DNA from: a virus
Direction: 5' to 3' (one strand)
Length of the DNA: 38,482 bases
IMG/VR virus record: IMGVR_UViG_3300042806_000067
Span: 1 to 38,482 of that record
Shown piece after piece: positions 14,032-21,027 of this stretch. The first letter of the stretch is position 1. Each line of letters starts with the position of its first letter. Below the pieces are notes generated by a model. The model searched no databases and was not told where the DNA came from. It worked only from the letters and a program-made list of their open reading frames with translations. The translations under genes and the position numbers were made by a program.

Positions 14032-14463
14032 TCAATGTTCTAAGCAACCCATGTATTTATTGATTTGAAAATGGCATGTGCTACAAATCGTAGCCCATGA
14101 TGGAAGAGCCAGATAAGCATTCATCTCATCTGGTTCAAACATAGGGAAGACATGTTTGCCAAGGAATAACCAACCTGGTGCACGGTCAGTTATATCGTAA
14201 GCACCTTCTAGGTATTCGCCATCACGGTTAGTCCATTGATGGCCATACCCTCTCTCATCAGGTGTGTTAACGGATTGAGCAGGTTCTGACTCCTGCTCAC
14301 TCCTATTAATCTGCTGAAAGTTTAGTGCGTATTCGGCACTAGAACCTTCTTGAAGTAGATTACATTCTACGCAATACTCATCACGAGTATCCAACCAAGT
14401 GGCTGGATTCTCGTGTGAGCATGAGAAGGACTGCGTAGAAGATGACAAAGCAAATGATGTCAT
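14032..14463 (-). CDS. hypothetical Cys-containing protein
   Basis: A 143-aa protein with an N-terminal SCSHENPATW and EYCVECNL (Cys31, Cys34), and a C-terminal TICSTCHFQINKYMGCLEH. The Cys/His pairs at both ends could form one zinc site. The middle is polar with DGEYLEGAYDI and GWLFLGKHVFPMF. It follows the SSB-like gene by 12 bases without an obvious Shine-Dalgarno and ends just before a terminator, so the two form a short operon. No family recognised. Confidence 0.55.
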   Translation of the reverse strand: MTSFALSSSTQSFSCSHENPATWLDTRDEYCVECNLLQEGSSAEYALNFQQINRSEQESEPAQSVNTPDERGYGHQWTNRDGEYLEGAYDITDRAPGWLFLGKHVFPMFEPDEMNAYLALPSWATICSTCHFQINKYMGCLEH

Positions 14464-14475
14464 CAGGCTGGTTTA

Positions 14476-14778
14476 TTAGGCCAGTGCGATGTCAGTGATT
14501 ACAAGGTTGTCATACCAAGTGCCAGCCTTTTTGCCAGCCTTGGTTTCCATGTAACCATTGATGTTGACCACTGCGTCTGAGGTATCCACAAGATTTTTGC
14601 GGATGAACTCAAGGTGGTCAGGGTTAGCAGTAGTCACGATGCGGGAAGCAACGAAGACGGATTGGTAGGAACCGTCTGGTTGAGCAACTGCTCTGGTGTC
14701 AAGGATACCAAGATTAAAACGGTTCTTGTTATCCCAGACCTTGTTAACACGGGCATTCTCAAATGAGAACTTATTCAT
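14476..14778 (-). CDS. putative single-stranded DNA-binding protein (OB-fold)
   Basis: A 100-aa protein starting at ATG 14778 with AAAGGAG seven bases upstream. The pattern resembles a short SSB OB-fold: FSFENARVNKVW at the N-terminus, YQSVFVASRIV (strand), HLEFIRKNLVDTSDAVVNIN (helix then strand) and MET..GKKAGTWYDNLVITDI at the C-terminus. It lacks the acidic SSB tail, so interaction with helicase or primase would be different. As the first gene of the leftward unit it should be made early and strongly. Match is by pattern, not by signature residues. Confidence 0.6.
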   Translation of the reverse strand: MNKFSFENARVNKVWDNKNRFNLGILDTRAVAQPDGSYQSVFVASRIVTTANPDHLEFIRKNLVDTSDAVVNINGYMETKAGKKAGTWYDNLVITDIALA

Positions 14779-14794
14779 GATTATCTCCTTTACA

Positions 14795-14842
14795 CTAGGG
14801 GACTTTTCCCCTAGCACTAAGCGCAGGGGAAAATCCCATGCG
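14795..14842 (-). promoter_or_regulatory. two stem-loops just upstream of the SSB-like ribosome-binding site
   Basis: CTAGGGG (14795-14801) pairs with CCCCTAG (14808-14814) and ends 3 bases before the AAAGGAG. Next to it, CGCA..GGG (14822-14829) pairs with CCC..TGCG (14835-14842). Both lack U-tracts and lie in the 5' leader. Confidence 0.55.
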
Positions 14843-14877
14843 GTTATTAGTTATTTACTAACAACAAGTCCCACATT

Positions 14878-15024
14878 ACATGGCTGTCAAGCCCAGTCTT
14901 TTCATGGGCTTTACTGCCATGTCAGCACGAAATTTATTATTAACTGAGGCGCCCATTTACTAATGGCCTGCGCCGAAGACTGCTATCCGCTCAGCGTCTC
15001 TCTAATCAGGACAACCAGGTCCTG
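14878..15024 (-). ncRNA. highly structured 5' leader / candidate noncoding RNA
   Basis: Consecutive helices: ACATGGC (14878-14884) with GCCATGT (14916-14922) enclosing AGCCCA/TGGGCT with a 5x5 internal loop; GGCGC..CCATT (14948-14957) with AATGG..GCGCC (14962-14974); CTGAG (14944-14948) with CTCAG (14990-14994); CAGGAC (15007-15012) with GTCCTG (15019-15024). No long coding frame covers 14820-15000. It could be a leader regulating the SSB gene, a separate RNA, or an origin structure. Confidence 0.5.
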
Positions 15025-15130
15025 TATGTGATGTAGGCTGAGTCGTATTGACCCCAGAGTGATTAATGGAGAGTAGAAGTAGTATATGTATCAGCAATAA
15101 AGATTTTCCCGTACAAAGTATATCCCCCAT
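15002..15130 (-). CDS. 42-aa possible leader peptide with hydrophobic segment
   Basis: The ATG at 15130 has AAAAGGA seven bases upstream. The product is MGDILCTGKS, then LLLIHILLLLSI (hydrophobic), then a polar Thr/Pro-rich tail. It lies in the leader of the leftward transcript and covers the CAGGAC hairpin. It may be a small membrane peptide or a translated leader; coding status is uncertain. Confidence 0.3.
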   Translation of the reverse strand: MGDILCTGKSLLLIHILLLLSINHSGVNTTQPTSHTGPGCPD

Positions 15131-15165
15131 ACTAGTATCCTTTTGTCCTATTTTGTACTGATTTT

Positions 15166-15194
15166 TTGGCTAATAAAAAAATACTTTGTTTAAA
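15166..15194 (+). promoter_or_regulatory. weak rightward promoter candidate
   Basis: TTGGCT (15166-15171) and TTTAAA (15189-15194) with a 17-base AT-rich spacer. It would drive the terminase operon. The match is moderate and the AT-richness makes chance likely. Confidence 0.25.
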
Positions 15195-15227
15195 AGTGTT
15201 CGTTTTGGGCTGTTGAACGGATTAAAC

Positions 15228-15256
15228 AGTATAGAGACTGTTTCTATTTTTAACAG
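15228..15256 (-). promoter_or_regulatory. leftward early promoter candidate
   Basis: On the minus strand CTGTTA (15256-15251) and TATACT (15233-15228) are separated by exactly 17 bases. The -10 matches five of six consensus bases, the -35 three of six. It lies in the divergent region upstream of the SSB-like gene and both boxes overlap AACAGT half-sites. Confidence 0.4.
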
Positions 15257-15258
15257 TA

Positions 15259-15279
15259 GCAAGTCCTTGGGGGACTTGC
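15259..15279 (+). other. perfect 8-bp stem-loop upstream of terminase
   Basis: GCAAGTCC (15259-15266) and GGACTTGC (15272-15279) with loop TTGGG. No T-run follows. It lies about 50 bases before the terminase start and could be a leader hairpin or part of a packaging (cos/pac) site. Confidence 0.4.
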
Positions 15280-15331
15280 GTTACAGGATGTACTGAATGA
15301 CTGTTACAACTAATGAAAACGGGACAGGACT

Positions 15332-17224
15332 ATGAGTTTTGAAAAGGGGGGTACTAACCCCAAATCTCTTGCTATGGCAGGAGCAAAGGCTAAAGTTCTA
15401 GCCTTGGTGGCCGAAGGCCACTCTGTCCATAAGGCTATGGAGAAGTGCGGCAAAAAACCTGACACTGTAAGAATATGGATGCTCAGGGATAAGAAGTTTG
15501 CTGCTGACCTAACGGAGGCTAAAGCCACCGCAAAGGATGCTTCCCTTGCCTCGCTGGGTATCCCAAAAGAGGAAATAGATTTCCCCCAGTTTTCGCAAAT
15601 TTTTTTAAATCAAAGATTATTTCCACACCATCAAGATTGGATTGACTTACTAGAGGATAGAGAGCCTTCGTGGCTCCACCCTAGTATGGTTTACGAAAAG
15701 GGTGACCCAGCCCGTCTATTGGTTAACGTGCCACCTGAGCACGCCAAGAGTACCGTAGTCACCGTAAACTACTCCACATACCGTATCGCTCTCAATCCAA
15801 ATATCCGCATTATCGTGGTTTCTAAAACGCTGGTCAAGGCACGTGAATTCGTGTACGCCATCAAGCAGAGACTCTCCCATCCACGCTGGTTAAAGTTGCA
15901 AACAACTTTTGGCCCCGAAGGTGGTTGGAAAGAAGATTCAGACACTTGGCGAGTTGACACCGTTTACCTTGGGAGCGATGCTAGAAATTCTAGCGAGAAG
16001 GACCCCACCATCCAAGCACTTGGTATGGGTGGGCAAATTTATGGAGCACGTGCTGACCTCATCATTCTTGATGACTGTATTACAACAGCCAACGCCCATG
16101 AATGGGAAAAACAAATCAACTGGCTACAAAAAGAAGTTATTACCCGTCTGGGTAAAAATGGTAAGTTACTAATCGTAGGGACACGAATTGCAGCGCAAGA
16201 CTTCTACAAAGAACTCCGTGAGACCAAGCACTGGTCTGGTGGTAAAAGCCCTTTTACTTATATGGGCATGCCTGCTGTTCTTGAGTATTCGGAAGACCCT
16301 AAAGACTGGAAGACGCTCTGGCCTAAGTCGGACCTTCCTTGGGATGGGGATTCTGAAGAACCTGACGAAGAAGGACTCTTCCCGAAATGGGATGGCTTAG
16401 CATTAAAGAGAAGACGTAGCGAGGTAACACCATCAACATGGGCCTTGGTATATCAGCAGGAGGATGTCGAAGAAGATTCCATCTTCCCACCCGCTTTGGT
16501 GCAAGGTAGTACCAACGGTCAACGCAGAAAAGGTCCATTGCGCCAAGGCGGCGTGGGACATCCGACTGCGGTAGAAGGTTACACAATTATTGGATTTGAC
16601 CCAGCGATGGGAGACAAGGCTCATGCAGCCTTCGTTGTGATTACTTACAACAGAATAGATTCTAGAATATATGTTTTAGATTGTATTAACATGGGTGAAC
16701 CGAACCCGCAAAAGATTAGAAGTACAATAGAAGAACTTGTATTGAAATACAAGCCACAAGAATTTAGAGTAGAAATCAACGCCCACCAGAAGGCATACTC
16801 ATTAGATGATGACTTGCGGCAATGGCTTGGTATGTATGGTGTAAGACTTGAATCTCATGTTACTAACAAAAATAAGTGGGACGCAGCATTTGGTGTAGCA
16901 TCTATGTCTACCTTATTTGGAACCATGCGAGAAGAGAAGTTCCAAAAGAATAATATGATTGAACTACCATCTACTACTGACTCTGAAGGACTTAAGTCCC
17001 TTACTCAGCAGTTGATAACTTGGAAACCTAATAGCAGGGGCAAGACTGACTGCGTTATGGCGTTATGGTTTGCTGTGCTTAGAGCACGGGAGTTCATGCA
17101 ACAAACAAATCATTTGCAAAAGTTTTCATCTAATAGATGGACAACTAGAGCACAGTCAGCACAAAGATACACAATCAACCTAGACGAAGCCTTTTCAGAA
17201 CAATGGGCCGAACAATACGGATAA
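15332..17224 (+). CDS. terL: terminase large subunit with N-terminal small-subunit-like domain
   Basis: A 630-aa packaging motor. Residues ~14-65 form a helix-turn-helix-like domain (ALVAEGHSVHKAMEKCGKK, then TVRIWMLRDKKFAADL) of the kind found in small terminase subunits. The ATPase follows with Walker A VNVPPEHAKST (131-141) and Walker B LIILDD (243-248). The nuclease has GFDPAMG (Asp423), FRVEINAHQ (Glu481) and GKTDCVMALW (Asp573). No separate small subunit gene is visible, so this single chain may do recognition, translocation and cutting. ACAGGAC precedes the ATG. Confidence 0.92.
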   Translation: MSFEKGGTNPKSLAMAGAKAKVLALVAEGHSVHKAMEKCGKKPDTVRIWMLRDKKFAADLTEAKATAKDASLASLGIPKEEIDFPQFSQIFLNQRLFPHHQDWIDLLEDREPSWLHPSMVYEKGDPARLLVNVPPEHAKSTVVTVNYSTYRIALNPNIRIIVVSKTLVKAREFVYAIKQRLSHPRWLKLQTTFGPEGGWKEDSDTWRVDTVYLGSDARNSSEKDPTIQALGMGGQIYGARADLIILDDCITTANAHEWEKQINWLQKEVITRLGKNGKLLIVGTRIAAQDFYKELRETKHWSGGKSPFTYMGMPAVLEYSEDPKDWKTLWPKSDLPWDGDSEEPDEEGLFPKWDGLALKRRRSEVTPSTWALVYQQEDVEEDSIFPPALVQGSTNGQRRKGPLRQGGVGHPTAVEGYTIIGFDPAMGDKAHAAFVVITYNRIDSRIYVLDCINMGEPNPQKIRSTIEELVLKYKPQEFRVEINAHQKAYSLDDDLRQWLGMYGVRLESHVTNKNKWDAAFGVASMSTLFGTMREEKFQKNNMIELPSTTDSEGLKSLTQQLITWKPNSRGKTDCVMALWFAVLRAREFMQQTNHLQKFSSNRWTTRAQSAQRYTINLDEAFSEQWAEQYG

Positions 17225-17233
17225 GGACAAGAT

Positions 17234-17653
17234 ATGCCAAACCCAATCAAAGCAGTTAAAGCAATAGGTCGTGCCGTTGGTGGTATTACTGGTAAGGGTG
17301 CTAAACAAGTAAACCCTATTTATCGTCAATCATATAGACAAAAAGAAGTAAGAATTAAAGGTGAAGGCGAAAAAATAGAAATTTTAAGAGCCAAACAAAT
17401 TTTACGTCAAGCCACAGATGAAGGTTATTTAAAAAAACCTGCAGACACTGCTAAAGGAAACAAGCGTGGACTTAAGGCTGCTAACAAACCTGTATCAAAA
17501 AATAATGAAAAAGTTTATTCTACAGATATAAAACTAAAAAAAATGGGTAGTTTAAAACCTGGTCAAACAAGTGAATACACTAGAAGTACATTAAAGAAAA
17601 TGCGACCTGCTCGTCCTAACCGTGTTCGTGGTGGAAATCTTAGGGGCGAGTAA
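17234..17653 (+). CDS. very basic hypothetical protein 1 (terminase-portal interval)
   Basis: A 139-aa Lys/Arg/Gly-rich protein (AIGRAVGGITGKGAKQ near the N-terminus, MRPARPNRVRGGNLRGE at the C-terminus) with few acidic residues outside a short middle helix. No family recognised. It is the first of four consecutive basic proteins between terminase and portal. The stop overlaps the next ATG by one base. Virion DNA binding is a possible role. Confidence 0.6.
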   Translation: MPNPIKAVKAIGRAVGGITGKGAKQVNPIYRQSYRQKEVRIKGEGEKIEILRAKQILRQATDEGYLKKPADTAKGNKRGLKAANKPVSKNNEKVYSTDIKLKKMGSLKPGQTSEYTRSTLKKMRPARPNRVRGGNLRGE

Positions 17654-17865
17654 TGGCTAAGTCTAAGAAGATGGCACCTGGTGCTTTTAAAAAATCTAAA
17701 ACATCTTCAGTTACCCCAGTACTTTCCGATTTGTTTATTCCTAAAACCATAGGAGATGCTGCTATGTATGCAGTGCCATGGGCTAAAGCCACTCGTGCAG
17801 TAGGTGGTATTGTTAAAAAGGGTTCAAGGTTTGTAGGTAAGACTTACAAGAACATGGGTAGATAA
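17653..17865 (+). CDS. very basic hypothetical protein 2
   Basis: A 70-aa basic protein (MAKSKKMAPGAFKKSK at the start) with a mildly hydrophobic middle (DAAMYAVPWAKATRAVGG) and a basic C-terminus (VGKTYKNMGR). It overlaps both neighbours by one base (TAATG). The short amphipathic middle could touch a membrane or a partner. Function unknown. Confidence 0.6.
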   Translation: MAKSKKMAPGAFKKSKTSSVTPVLSDLFIPKTIGDAAMYAVPWAKATRAVGGIVKKGSRFVGKTYKNMGR

Positions 17866-18458
17866 TGGCTGTCTCAAAGATTGCAAGCATCATTGCTAAG
17901 AAACGTCTTGCTGATATTGCTAAGAAAAAAGTAGCAAAGATTCCTCGTGGAGAAGCCCGTGAGGTTGCTAGAGAAGCACGTAAACCTATTGGTGGTATGA
18001 GTGCTCTTAAACGTTCTGGCGGAACTATTCCAACCAGACCAACAAAAGTTCCTAGAGACCTTTCTGTTAAAAAAATTACACCACCACCTGGCAAGCGTAG
18101 CGTTTATCAAGAAAGAATTAATAGAGCGGTTAGAGAAGGAACTGGTGTTCCTGCACGTAAAGGTAAAAAATATACTGGACCAATTAATCCACCTGGACCT
18201 AAGAATCGTCCAGCAGGTTTAAAATCTATTTCTAAGATAGAAGAGCGTGAGCCACGTCCAAAACCTTTATCAAAATTAGAAACTAGTATTTTACGTGAAG
18301 TAGGTAAGCGTGATTATAATACTGGTGGAGTAAATCCACTTGCTTTTAAAGTGCAACAACAAGAAGCAGACCGTAGAGTTATTAAAGCATTACGAGAAAT
18401 TAAAACAGCAGAAAAGAAAGTTAAGCAAGTAGAAAAAAGAAATAGACGTAGTAGATAA
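17865..18458 (+). CDS. very basic hypothetical protein 3
   Basis: A 197-aa protein rich in Lys, Arg and Pro. The N-terminus is a basic helix (KIASIIAKKRLADIAKKKVA), the middle is Pro/Gly/Arg-rich and probably disordered (KKITPPPGKRS, then INPPGPKNRPAGLK), and the C-terminus is a basic helix (IKTAEKKVKQVEKRNRRSR). No family recognised. One-base overlaps with both neighbours. Confidence 0.6.
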   Translation: MAVSKIASIIAKKRLADIAKKKVAKIPRGEAREVAREARKPIGGMSALKRSGGTIPTRPTKVPRDLSVKKITPPPGKRSVYQERINRAVREGTGVPARKGKKYTGPINPPGPKNRPAGLKSISKIEEREPRPKPLSKLETSILREVGKRDYNTGGVNPLAFKVQQQEADRRVIKALREIKTAEKKVKQVEKRNRRSR

Positions 18459-18685
18459 TGGCTAATCCTAAAAAAATAATCAAGGGTGTTAAGAAATTAA
18501 CTAACAAACAAAAGACTTATCAAATTCGTGGTGCTGAGGCTAAAAGAGAAAAAGAATTAGCAGAGCGTGGTGGTAGAGCCTCTCCTGAATTTATTGCAAA
18601 ACTTAAGAAAAAAACATTTAAAGAAATTGAAAGAAAAACTGGAAAGCCGATAGATACAAATAAGTATCTTAAGAAAGGCAAATAA
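18458..18685 (+). CDS. very basic hypothetical protein 4
   Basis: A 75-aa basic protein (NPKKIIKGVKKLTNKQK at the start, KLKKKTFKEIERKTGKP in the second half). It abuts the portal TTG directly. Predicted to be helical. With the preceding three it forms a cassette of small nucleic-acid-binding-like proteins. Confidence 0.6.
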   Translation: MANPKKIIKGVKKLTNKQKTYQIRGAEAKREKELAERGGRASPEFIAKLKKKTFKEIERKTGKPIDTNKYLKKGK

Positions 18686-20434
18686 TTGTTATCAGTAAGC
18701 CAAATATCTGCAAGAGTAGAATCTTTACGTAGTCGTTCATCAGAGCGAGACCGTAGACAACTAGATGTACTTGCTGTGCGTAAAGGACAGATATCACAGG
18801 TATACCCTGAGTTTTTTCCAGAGGGTGTAGACGCTAACGTAGTAGCAAACTTTATTGACATTGTTGCTCGTGACTTGTCCGAGGTAATGGCTCCACTGCC
18901 AGCAGTTAATTGTTCTGCAGCCAATCAGGTATCAGATAGAGCAAGAGTCTTTGCTGACAAGCGCACACGTATTGCAACAAATTATTTTAGTAATTCAGAT
19001 TTACAAGTACAGATGTATCAAGGTGCAGACCAATACATCACATTTGGTTTCGTCCCATTCATTGTTGAATTAGACGAAGAAGCAGGGCTACCACGTATCC
19101 GAATAGAAAGTCCGATTGGGGCTTACCCAGAGTTTGACCGCTACGGACGTTGTATTGCCTTTGCAAAGAAATACTCACTTACACTTGCGGAACTGGTTGC
19201 ACAGTATCCTGAGTTTGAGATTCAACTATTAGGTGCTGACCGTTATGAGCAGAACCTAGATGCACGTATTGACCTTATTCGTTATTACGATAAAGACCAA
19301 TCAACCATCTTTATTCCATCACGGAATAACTTAGTTTTATCTCAAGTCAAAAACCCACTTGGTAAAATGCAAGTTGTGGTGGCAAAGCGTCCATCACTAG
19401 ACGGTGAGATGCGTGGTCAATTTGATGACGTACTAGGTATCCAACTGCTTCGTAATAGGTTCGCATTACTTGCGATGGAAGCAGCGGAGAAATCAGTACA
19501 GGCACCAATTGTTGTACCAGGCGATGTTCAAGAACTACAGTTGGGTGGAGATGCAATCATCCGCACCAACTCACCAGCAGGTGTGCGCCGTGTAGATTTA
19601 AATATTCCACCAGGTGCGTTCACTGAGCAACAAGTATTACTTAATGAGTTGCGTACTGGTACACGTTATCCAGAATCAAGAACTGGAAACATAGATGCAT
19701 CAATAGTCACGGGACAAGGCGTTCAAGCGCTTATGGGTGGCTTTGATACACAGGTTAAATCAGCCCAAGCAATCTTTGCTTCTGCTCTTAAAGATGTTAT
19801 CTCTATCTGTTTTGAGATGGATGAAACATTATTTAATTTTGTTAAAACAATTCGTGGTGTTGATGCTGGTTCTCCGTACTCTTTAGAGTACACACCTTCA
19901 AAAGATATTAAGGGTGACTACTCAGCCGATGTTCGTTATGGCATGCTTGCTGGTCTTAACCCAGCACAGGGACTTATTTTCATGCTACAAGCACTTGGTG
20001 GTAAATTAATATCTAAAGATATGGCTATGCGTGAATTACCATTTGGTATTAACGTAACCCAAGAACAAGAAAAGATTGAAGTGGAAGAAATGCGTAATGC
20101 ATTAGTGGGTTCACTACAGGCATACACACAAGCAATTCCACAACTAGCAGCATCAGGTGGGGATGCATCTGATATCGTAAAGAAAATCGCACAAGTAATT
20201 AAAGCCCGTCAAAAGGGAATATCAATTGAAGATGCGATTGAAAATATCTTTACCCCAGAATTACCTCCTGCTGGTACCGAACAAATGGTTGAGCAAACGT
20301 CCCCTGCTCCCGCAGGTCCAGTAGGAGGCTTACCTTCACAACCACCACAAGGTGGTGGATTGCAAAGTCTTTTATCTAGTCTAAGTGCAGGTGGTAGGGC
20401 AAGTGCTAGTGCAAGGACAGTAGTAAGAAGATAA
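18686..20434 (+). CDS. portal protein
   Basis: A 582-aa protein starting at TTG with AAAGGCAA upstream. It is placed after terminase, as portals are, and has the expected make-up: helical N-terminus with basic/acidic residues, VVANFIDIVARDLSEVMAPL (about 51-70), a beta-rich clip region (FGFVPFIVELDEEAGLPRI), and the long helix region QVLLNELRTGTRYPESRTGN followed by SIVTGQGVQALMGG. The C-terminal ~60 residues are Pro/Gly/Gln-rich and probably disordered. It forms the DNA-entry ring of the capsid. Confidence 0.85.
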   Translation: MLSVSQISARVESLRSRSSERDRRQLDVLAVRKGQISQVYPEFFPEGVDANVVANFIDIVARDLSEVMAPLPAVNCSAANQVSDRARVFADKRTRIATNYFSNSDLQVQMYQGADQYITFGFVPFIVELDEEAGLPRIRIESPIGAYPEFDRYGRCIAFAKKYSLTLAELVAQYPEFEIQLLGADRYEQNLDARIDLIRYYDKDQSTIFIPSRNNLVLSQVKNPLGKMQVVVAKRPSLDGEMRGQFDDVLGIQLLRNRFALLAMEAAEKSVQAPIVVPGDVQELQLGGDAIIRTNSPAGVRRVDLNIPPGAFTEQQVLLNELRTGTRYPESRTGNIDASIVTGQGVQALMGGFDTQVKSAQAIFASALKDVISICFEMDETLFNFVKTIRGVDAGSPYSLEYTPSKDIKGDYSADVRYGMLAGLNPAQGLIFMLQALGGKLISKDMAMRELPFGINVTQEQEKIEVEEMRNALVGSLQAYTQAIPQLAASGGDASDIVKKIAQVIKARQKGISIEDAIENIFTPELPPAGTEQMVEQTSPAPAGPVGGLPSQPPQGGGLQSLLSSLSAGGRASASARTVVRR

Positions 20435-20449
20435 CTAAGGTGGGGGACA

Positions 20450-21019
20450 ATGACAGCAATAGTTGGAATACAAGGTAAAGGCTGGGCTGTATTAGGTGCA
20501 GATACTGTAACCTCATATCAAGACAGACCATATGTAGCCAAGGGATGCGACAAGATAGTCAAGATTGGTGAGTATCTAATTGCAGTTGCAGGTGATGCAA
20601 TTGTAGGAGATATTCTTAATAACTTATGGCAACCACCAAAGGTAATCAAGACGCAAGACCCAGATAGATTTATGATGATTAGAGTATTACCATCTATGAA
20701 ACAAACCATAATAGATGGCGGATACGACCCAACACCTAAAACAAAGAATGATGATGACTCAGGTTGGGATGCATTAGTTTGTTTTAATGGTAGGTTATAT
20801 CAAGTTAGTGATGACTATGGATATATGCGAGATGATAAAGGTTTATATGCAATAGGTTCTGGTGGAACCTTAGCCCTTGGTGCGTTAGTAGCACTAGAGT
20901 CTGAAACTAAAACTCATGCTAAAGCATCTGGTGCAGTAAAGAAAGCAATTAATATAGCAATTGAATACAATGTGTGGTGCGGTGGTACTGCAAATGTTAA
21001 AACACAATTTACTAAGTAG
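20450..21019 (+). CDS. proteasome beta/HslV-like Ntn-hydrolase protease (candidate prohead protease)
   Basis: A 189-aa protein with the proteasome/HslV core. After Met removal Thr1 would be the N-terminal nucleophile (MTAIVGIQGKG), LGADT places Asp17 correctly, CDKIVKIGEYLIAVAGD provides the catalytic Lys near 34, and LYAIGSGGTLALGALVAL matches the conserved GSGG loop before the helix. These are the Thr1/Asp17/Lys33/GSG residues of the family. It sits between portal and other head genes, where a prohead protease is normally found, and no serine-type prohead protease is visible. Target and oligomeric state are unknown. Confidence 0.82.
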   Translation: MTAIVGIQGKGWAVLGADTVTSYQDRPYVAKGCDKIVKIGEYLIAVAGDAIVGDILNNLWQPPKVIKTQDPDRFMMIRVLPSMKQTIIDGGYDPTPKTKNDDDSGWDALVCFNGRLYQVSDDYGYMRDDKGLYAIGSGGTLALGALVALESETKTHAKASGAVKKAINIAIEYNVWCGGTANVKTQFTK

Positions 21020-21027
21020 GAGATATT

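Larger units (their letters stand above)
15224..15305. promoter_or_regulatory. AACAGT inverted half-sites (operator candidate)
   Basis: AACAGT occurs at 15225-15230 and 15252-15257, and its complement ACTGTT at 15237-15242 and 15300-15305. The first pair forms AAACAGT-N6-ACTGTTT (15224-15243). The sites overlap the leftward promoter candidate, as expected for a binding site of a phage regulator such as WhiB or a host factor. A perfect ATACTAGTAT palindrome lies nearby at 15129-15138, inside a GTACAAA/TTTGTAC inverted pair (15111-15158). Confidence 0.4.

Noticed and set aside
14885-14890. TTGACA on the minus strand as a -35 box.
   Set aside because: No acceptable -10 at 16-18 bases, and the sequence forms the internal loop of a hairpin.
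14930-15030. Possible tRNA in the structured leader.
   Set aside because: No cloverleaf with a TTCGA-type T-loop and 7-bp acceptor stem on either strand; the stems are simple hairpins.
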